A stretch of 64,000 nucleotides of DNA from the NCBI RefSeq assembly GCF_003815715.1, contig NZ_CP033922.1, forward strand, positions 5,132,001 to 5,196,000. Reading direction: 5' to 3'. A program made the position numbers and the translations under genes. The first letter of the stretch is position 1, and every line of letters starts with the position of its first letter. The notes under the pieces were generated by a model that did no database searches, was not told the DNA's origin, and saw nothing but the letters and a program-made list of their open reading frames with translations. This document shows positions 59,448 to 64,000 of this stretch, in pieces. Source of the stretch: Chryseobacterium sp. G0162 (lineage in GTDB: Bacteria > Bacteroidota > Bacteroidia > Flavobacteriales > Weeksellaceae).

Positions 59448-61499
59448 ATGACTAATAACCTGCCCAAAATTTCACCTGCTTATCAATCTAAGCTGACTTC
59501 TGCTATTATATCAGTTTCAGTTTTTTTTCTGATGTATTTAATACTTATTCTAACTTCTCTCCTAATGATTTTCCTATTAGGTTATGGTGCCATCCAGCTA
59601 TTGAGTATTAAAGTTAATTATTTTACTATTTTTGGCGCGGTAGGATTATTTAGTATAGGTGTTTTTGTATTTATCTTTCTTATCCGATTTATTTTCAGAA
59701 AAAATAATTACAGTACACGTCATCTGATAGAAGTAACACGCTCCCATCAGCCCGAACTTTTTAACATGATTGACGAAATTGTAAAGGAAACAAAAGTTCA
59801 GGCTCCCAAGAAAGTTTTTCTTTCACCGGAGGTAAATGCCAGTGTAAGCTATAATTCTATTTTCTGGAGTATGTTTCTTCCTGTAAAGAAAAACCTTACT
59901 ATAGGCATGGGACTTATTAATTCAACAAGTGCCGGAGAATTGAGAACGGTTCTTGCTCATGAGTTTGGCCATTTTTCTCAAAGAAGTATGAAAGTAGGTG
60001 GTTATGTGAATCAGGCCGAAAAAATCATTTTTGAAACCGTTTACAATAATAAAGATTATGAAAATTTCATTATAGAGTTTTCAGGAGGCAATGTATTTTT
60101 TAAAATTTTCGGTCTCATCTCAGTGAGTTTTATCAATGCATTTCAATATATTCTTAAAAGTATTTCAAATTTTCTTTTTAAAAACCATGCTTCGCTTCAA
60201 AGAGAAATGGAATATCATGCCGATGCCATCTCAACGTTCATAACGAATCCTGAAGAGCAGATTTCATCGTTATTAAGATTAGAATTGAGTGATGTTGCTC
60301 TTACTTATACGCTCAATTTCTATATTGAGAACAATCAGAAATATCTTCCTAAAAATATTTATAAAAACCAGGTTTCTTTAATGAAAATTTTCAGTGAAAG
60401 AAATAATCATCCTTATGTAAACGGACTTCCACAAATAGATCTAGAAGATTTGACCCGATATAATAAATCCAGAATTGAGATTGAAGACCAATGGGCATCT
60501 CATCCCGATATTGCCAAAAGAGTAGAAAGGATCAAAAGGAACGAATCCCAAAATACAAGCAGAGATCACAGACCTGCCGGAGAAATAATAAAAGGCTATG
60601 AAAGTATATGCGAAACTTTAACTTCAAAGTATCTCACATTATTAAATATTAAAAATGTTGGAGAAGTTATTGATGACGAAACTTTTACAGCGCTTTATCT
60701 GGAAAACAATAATTATCAGCATCTGATTTCTTGTTTTAATGGATATTATGAAAGGCATAACCCTATTTTAGAAAATATTGAAGCTATTATTCCAGATTCC
60801 GGGCTTCAACATGGATATGACCTTTTCAGTGATAAAAAAGTTTCTCTTGTGTATGAAAAAGCAGGGATAGAGCAAGATCTTCAAACTTTAAAATATTTAG
60901 TTTCTCAACCAAAAGAAATAAAAACGTTCAGATATAACGGTACCTTACACAAAGCAAAAGAGGCTGGAAACATTATCCCACAACTTGAAAAAGAACTTAC
61001 CCAGGTAACTGCTGAGCTTCATACAAACGACAAATCTATTTTCCAGCATTATTATCATATATGCACTGATGAACAGCGAATGGATTTAATACGTCAATAC
61101 AAAAAAATGTCAGCAATAGACAAGGAATTTGATGAATTTCAAGAAAGCCTTAATGAATTTATCGGATACTTACAATTCATGACGGTTACTTTACCTTTTG
61201 AAGAAATTCGTAAACACAGAGCAAAGCTTTTGAAGGCAGAAAAACCGTTTAAACAAAAGATCAGAAACCTTCTGGAAAATTCTGCTTACAAAGAATTCCT
61301 GACGGATGAAGAAAATAACCTTCTTCAGCAGTTTGTAAATACTGAATATATTTATTTCAATAATGACCGATATCTTCAGAATGAGGTAGATTCAGTATAC
61401 TTATTGATTGAAAAATATCAGGGTCTTTTAACTACTTATTACCTTAATACAAAACAGGATCTATTAAATTTACAGTCAGATTTAGACAGAGCCTCTTAG
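59448..61499 (+). CDS. M48-family membrane metalloprotease
   Basis: A 683-residue protein. Two hydrophobic helices (about 17-45 and 55-85) anchor it; the protease domain follows with the zinc motif HEFGHFSQRS (His171, Glu172, His175) and a downstream Glu/His in REMEYHADAIST, the third zinc ligand region of the HtpX/Ste24 type. The last 300 residues are helical and Lys/Glu-rich (SHPDIAKRVERIKRNESQNT and following) and without known domain. It may clip membrane or misfolded proteins. Its stop overlaps the DUF2490 gene stop by 4 bases (convergent). Confidence 0.88.
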   Translation: MTNNLPKISPAYQSKLTSAIISVSVFFLMYLILILTSLLMIFLLGYGAIQLLSIKVNYFTIFGAVGLFSIGVFVFIFLIRFIFRKNNYSTRHLIEVTRSHQPELFNMIDEIVKETKVQAPKKVFLSPEVNASVSYNSIFWSMFLPVKKNLTIGMGLINSTSAGELRTVLAHEFGHFSQRSMKVGGYVNQAEKIIFETVYNNKDYENFIIEFSGGNVFFKIFGLISVSFINAFQYILKSISNFLFKNHASLQREMEYHADAISTFITNPEEQISSLLRLELSDVALTYTLNFYIENNQKYLPKNIYKNQVSLMKIFSERNNHPYVNGLPQIDLEDLTRYNKSRIEIEDQWASHPDIAKRVERIKRNESQNTSRDHRPAGEIIKGYESICETLTSKYLTLLNIKNVGEVIDDETFTALYLENNNYQHLISCFNGYYERHNPILENIEAIIPDSGLQHGYDLFSDKKVSLVYEKAGIEQDLQTLKYLVSQPKEIKTFRYNGTLHKAKEAGNIIPQLEKELTQVTAELHTNDKSIFQHYYHICTDEQRMDLIRQYKKMSAIDKEFDEFQESLNEFIGYLQFMTVTLPFEEIRKHRAKLLKAEKPFKQKIRNLLENSAYKEFLTDEENNLLQQFVNTEYIYFNNDRYLQNEVDSVYLLIEKYQGLLTTYYLNTKQDLLNLQSDLDRAS

Positions 61500-62212
61500 T
61501 CTGCCCCTGGGAAATCATATGTTTTCACCTCGTGATCTGTACCATCAATATTGATATTCAATGCCAGGTAGATGAAATGTAAATTCTTATTTCCTTTTGC
61601 TTCAAATTCACGTTGCCAAAGGTATCCGCTCAAAATTCCAAAATAGTCATCAATCTGATAGCCAAAACCACCATACACCCTGTTTCTGGCAAAAGTGGGC
61701 TTCATTGGGGATACCAGGAAGATTTCATCATAAGCATTGGCAAAAACAGTTCCTTTTTTGATCGTTTTAGAGTTTAAAGGAACACTTACATTCAGACGGT
61801 AACGATACCGCATTCTTTGGGATGTCTGATCCGTTTGTGGTTCATAAAACCAGCTTTTCTCAGCACGGAAACGGTTTTCAAACTTCACAATACCCTTTTT
61901 GATATCAATGATATCCTGAAGCCATACTCTGAACTCTTCCCTGCTTAATTTGTGGTCCTTATAATTGACATACCTTCCCAGTCCTACAAAAGGTTTATGA
62001 TTCTTGGTAAGATTATACCCTAATCCCCCTTTTATTTCATAATAATCCGGGTAGGTATAATCTTCATTACCTCTTAATTGCCCTTCTCCGTAGATGAAAA
62101 ATTTAGGATGAAACTTATAGGTTAGCGTTACTGCATTGAAGCTGGAAATATGTTCCTGAGCTTTGAATAAAGATAGACTAAGAAGTAGCCCTAAACCTAG
62201 AAAACGTTTCAT
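61496..62212 (-). CDS. DUF2490 outer-membrane protein
   Basis: A 238-residue protein. Signal peptide MKRFLGLGLLLSLSLFKAQ, then repeated beta strands with Tyr/Phe/Arg turns (YYEIKGGLGYNLTKNHKPFV, RMRYRYRLNVSVPLNSKTIK, NRVYGGFGYQIDDYFGILSG) ending in aromatic FIYLALNINI: a small outer-membrane barrel of the DUF2490 type. Start: ATG 62212; the longer frame to 62245 lies across the promoter box at 62225-62232. It is convergent with the protease gene and follows the TonB-dependent receptor on the same strand. The family has no known function. Confidence 0.85.
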   Translation of the reverse strand: MKRFLGLGLLLSLSLFKAQEHISSFNAVTLTYKFHPKFFIYGEGQLRGNEDYTYPDYYEIKGGLGYNLTKNHKPFVGLGRYVNYKDHKLSREEFRVWLQDIIDIKKGIVKFENRFRAEKSWFYEPQTDQTSQRMRYRYRLNVSVPLNSKTIKKGTVFANAYDEIFLVSPMKPTFARNRVYGGFGYQIDDYFGILSGYLWQREFEAKGNKNLHFIYLALNINIDGTDHEVKTYDFPGAD

Positions 62213-62224
62213 AAAAAATTTTTG

Positions 62225-62232
62225 CAAATGTA
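62225..62232 (-). promoter_or_regulatory. -7 box of the DUF2490 gene
   Basis: TACATTTG on the minus strand, 12 bases before ATG 62212; sets the downstream start. Confidence 0.5.
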
Positions 62233-62283
62233 ATTTTTTTAACAATTTGTTAATATTAACTTTAATTAATATTGATTTAACAC

Positions 62284-64000
62284 TTACTTCATGTTAATTG
62301 TATAAGAAAAGCCTATATGAAACCATCTTTGTGGCATTTCTACTCCAAATGCTTCCGTGTATTTTGTATTGGTAATATTATTCACTAGAACATATACCGA
62401 ATAATCTTTTTTGCTAAAGCTTAATTTTTCATCCAACAGCTGATAGCTTCCCAGGTTCATCCTTTGATTGTACCTGTAAACCAATTCATTTGTGAAAGCA
62501 CCTAGGAATTTTGTCTCCATTTTACCAATGAACTGATGTCTCAGATTATCCATAACGTATTTTGAAACGAATTCATTGGATTTCTGAAACTTACCATCAA
62601 TATAAGTATATCCTGCCATCACCTTCAGCCAATCGTTCATTTTGTAGTTTACTTCGGCTTCTATTCCTTTGATTTTAATGTTTCCTACATTATCTGCAGC
62701 CCATGTTTTATCATTGATATCTTTTTTTACCCAATCAATAGAATTTTTTGAATCTCTTAAAAACCCGCTAATTTTGGCTAAAATCTTTTTATCCTGATAT
62801 TGGTAACCTACCTCAGATGAAATACCATTTTCAGGCAGCAAATTTGGGTTACCACGCTCTTGCGGACTTACATAATAAAGATCGGTAAAAGTAGGAATAC
62901 GGTGTACTTTGGCAATGTTCCCATAGACTTTGCTGTTAGGATTGAAATTATATCCTACATCCAATCCAGGATAGAAAAAATTACCCTCTTTAGAATAGTT
63001 TGCCCATGAGATTCCGGGACTGATGTTTAATTTTTTATCTAATAATGAGAAGTGATGTTCAAAGAAAACCTGGGAAACAAAACGGTTCGGATTTCCTAGA
63101 TTACTGCTTACCAAGAACTCTTTTCTCAGCTCCACACCTACTCCTGTAGTTCCCAATCCCCATTGATAGCTGGAATTGACTTCACCTCCTACATTATTTC
63201 CAATGTGCATATTTCTGTAAAAAGAAGGGTCTTGTCTTTTGTAAAGGTACATATCCTGCCCTCTTCTCCAATATACATTAGAATTAATCTTTAATTTTCC
63301 AAAAGTCTGCTGATGGGCAACACTTACAATAGATGCCTGCATTTCTTCATACTGATCAATCGCAGTTTTGGAAGCATAAAATCCATTAGCTCCGAATTTC
63401 TTTTCAGAAAAACCGGCCTGAAGTCTCAGATCACCATTCTTAATATTCAGTTTTCCCTGATAGAATACATTTCTGATTTCATAATCCGTATTATACATAT
63501 AGCCTTGAGATCCTGAAGAATTAGCCTGCAGGGTATTGGAAAATTTTTCATTTCCCATCTGGGCATTAAAGCCTAATCTATAAGAACTATAGTCTCCACC
63601 TTCTGCACTTATTTTAACCTTCTTTCCTACTCCCGGTTTGGTAATCACATTAATAACCCCGGCGTAAGCATTTTGCCCAAAACGTCTGGCAGCAGGGCCT
63701 TTGATGATCTCAATTTTTTCCACATCTTCAAGATCCACCGGAATGTTCATAGAATTGTGCCCTGTCTGTGAATCATTGATTCTGACTCCGTTCAATAATA
63801 ATAAAACCTGCTCAAAGGAACTTCCACGGAAACTGATATCACTCTGAACTCCATTGGATCCTCTCCTTCTGATGTCCATCCCCGGAACCTGCTGAAGAAT
63901 TTCATCAATACTTTTTGAAGGGGCATTGGCAATATCTTCTTTGGTGATTACAGTAATATTCTGGTTGGCACTTTTATAAGGTGTAGAGATAAACTTCCCC
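62284..64000 (-). CDS. TonB-dependent receptor (5' end off the window)
   Basis: At least 572 residues; the frame stays open through 63880-64000 to the window edge, so the Met at 63879 is internal. The plug domain is visible: VITKEDIANAPSKSIDEILQ, VPGMDIRRRGSNGVQSDISF, RINDSQTGHNSMNIPVDLED, VEKIEIIKGPAARRFGQNAY (the typical VEVIRGPxSxLYG-like strand). The beta-barrel follows and ends with WFHIGFSYTINMK, a normal outer-membrane C-terminus. Such receptors import siderophores, cobalamin or other chelates with TonB energy. The BtuB-like shape (about 650 residues if complete) fits, but the substrate is unknown. Upstream of DUF2490 gene by 71 bases. Confidence 0.92.
   Translation of the reverse strand, partial: GKFISTPYKSANQNITVITKEDIANAPSKSIDEILQQVPGMDIRRRGSNGVQSDISFRGSSFEQVLLLLNGVRINDSQTGHNSMNIPVDLEDVEKIEIIKGPAARRFGQNAYAGVINVITKPGVGKKVKISAEGGDYSSYRLGFNAQMGNEKFSNTLQANSSGSQGYMYNTDYEIRNVFYQGKLNIKNGDLRLQAGFSEKKFGANGFYASKTAIDQYEEMQASIVSVAHQQTFGKLKINSNVYWRRGQDMYLYKRQDPSFYRNMHIGNNVGGEVNSSYQWGLGTTGVGVELRKEFLVSSNLGNPNRFVSQVFFEHHFSLLDKKLNISPGISWANYSKEGNFFYPGLDVGYNFNPNSKVYGNIAKVHRIPTFTDLYYVSPQERGNPNLLPENGISSEVGYQYQDKKILAKISGFLRDSKNSIDWVKKDINDKTWAADNVGNIKIKGIEAEVNYKMNDWLKVMAGYTYIDGKFQKSNEFVSKYVMDNLRHQFIGKMETKFLGAFTNELVYRYNQRMNLGSYQLLDEKLSFSKKDYSVYVLVNNITNTKYTEAFGVEMPQRWFHIGFSYTINMK

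Overview
The window is a gene-dense, AT-rich stretch of a Bacteroidota chromosome, most likely a Chryseobacterium-like member of the Flavobacteriia. The clues are: Bacteroidetes-type promoters (TAnnTTTG at -7, sometimes with TTTG about 18-19 bases upstream); very short leaders; a type IX secretion gene (porQ) and a type IX C-terminal sorting domain; a type VI VgrG paired with a DUF4280 PAAR-like effector; the TamL lipoprotein; and lysine 6-transaminase. I found no rRNA, tRNA, CRISPR array, transposase or prophage. Family names come from recognising motifs by eye; no database search was run.

Layout. 1-5064 (minus strand) is a type VI secretion effector module: vgrG, a PAAR-like/HINT/toxin protein, a probable immunity gene and one partial gene. 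5.4-6.5 kb holds a GNAT-MarR pair with a palindromic operator. 6.7-13.1 kb is an RND multidrug efflux operon (regulator, membrane fusion protein, RND permease, outer-membrane factor). 13.1-17.4 kb has a GNAT gene, a DUF2007 protein and two lysine-catabolism genes (lat and a semialdehyde dehydrogenase). 17.5-29.6 kb is mixed: a 49-residue membrane protein, an RCC1-propeller type IX cargo, an SPFH/Arc pair, fused cytochrome c synthase CcsBA, a serine hydrolase, a Crp-type regulator with an exported isochorismatase-like hydrolase, and two secreted proteins built from the same C-terminal module. 30.1-43.0 kb is the housekeeping core: ftsK, LolA-like, LptF/G-like, a KAS III-like enzyme, pyrH-frr, porQ-cmk and a small envelope cluster. 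43.1-48.2 kb has a SpoU methyltransferase overlapping divergent tamL, a SanA-like protein and a 2Fe-2S reductase. 48.2-51.8 kb has a TlpA thioredoxin and an iron-type ABC importer whose permease and ATPase genes are separated by a repeat array and a GxxExxY gene. 51.8-58.4 kb is a MarR-controlled fatty-acid beta-oxidation operon with an embedded four-helix-bundle gene. 58.5-64 kb has YegP, an HD hydrolase, an M48 protease, a DUF2490 protein and the 3' part of a TonB-dependent receptor gene.

The most notable observations are: (1) the effector with a HINT cleavage domain and a putative PD-(D/E)xK nuclease tail, next to an immunity gene whose C-terminus looks frameshifted; (2) two perfect TATGCATGCATA-centred palindromes 83 bp apart at the beta-oxidation marR promoter; (3) two unrelated small genes (GxxExxY and four-helix bundle), each sitting inside an operon and each bordered by short repeats, including a 12-bp direct repeat preceded both times by a 3-nt-loop hairpin; (4) divergent, overlapping trmH-like and tamL genes with each promoter inside the other coding region; (5) a repeated secreted-protein module. 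Several start codons were moved downstream from the longest reading frame because a -7 promoter box lies on or after the first possible start.
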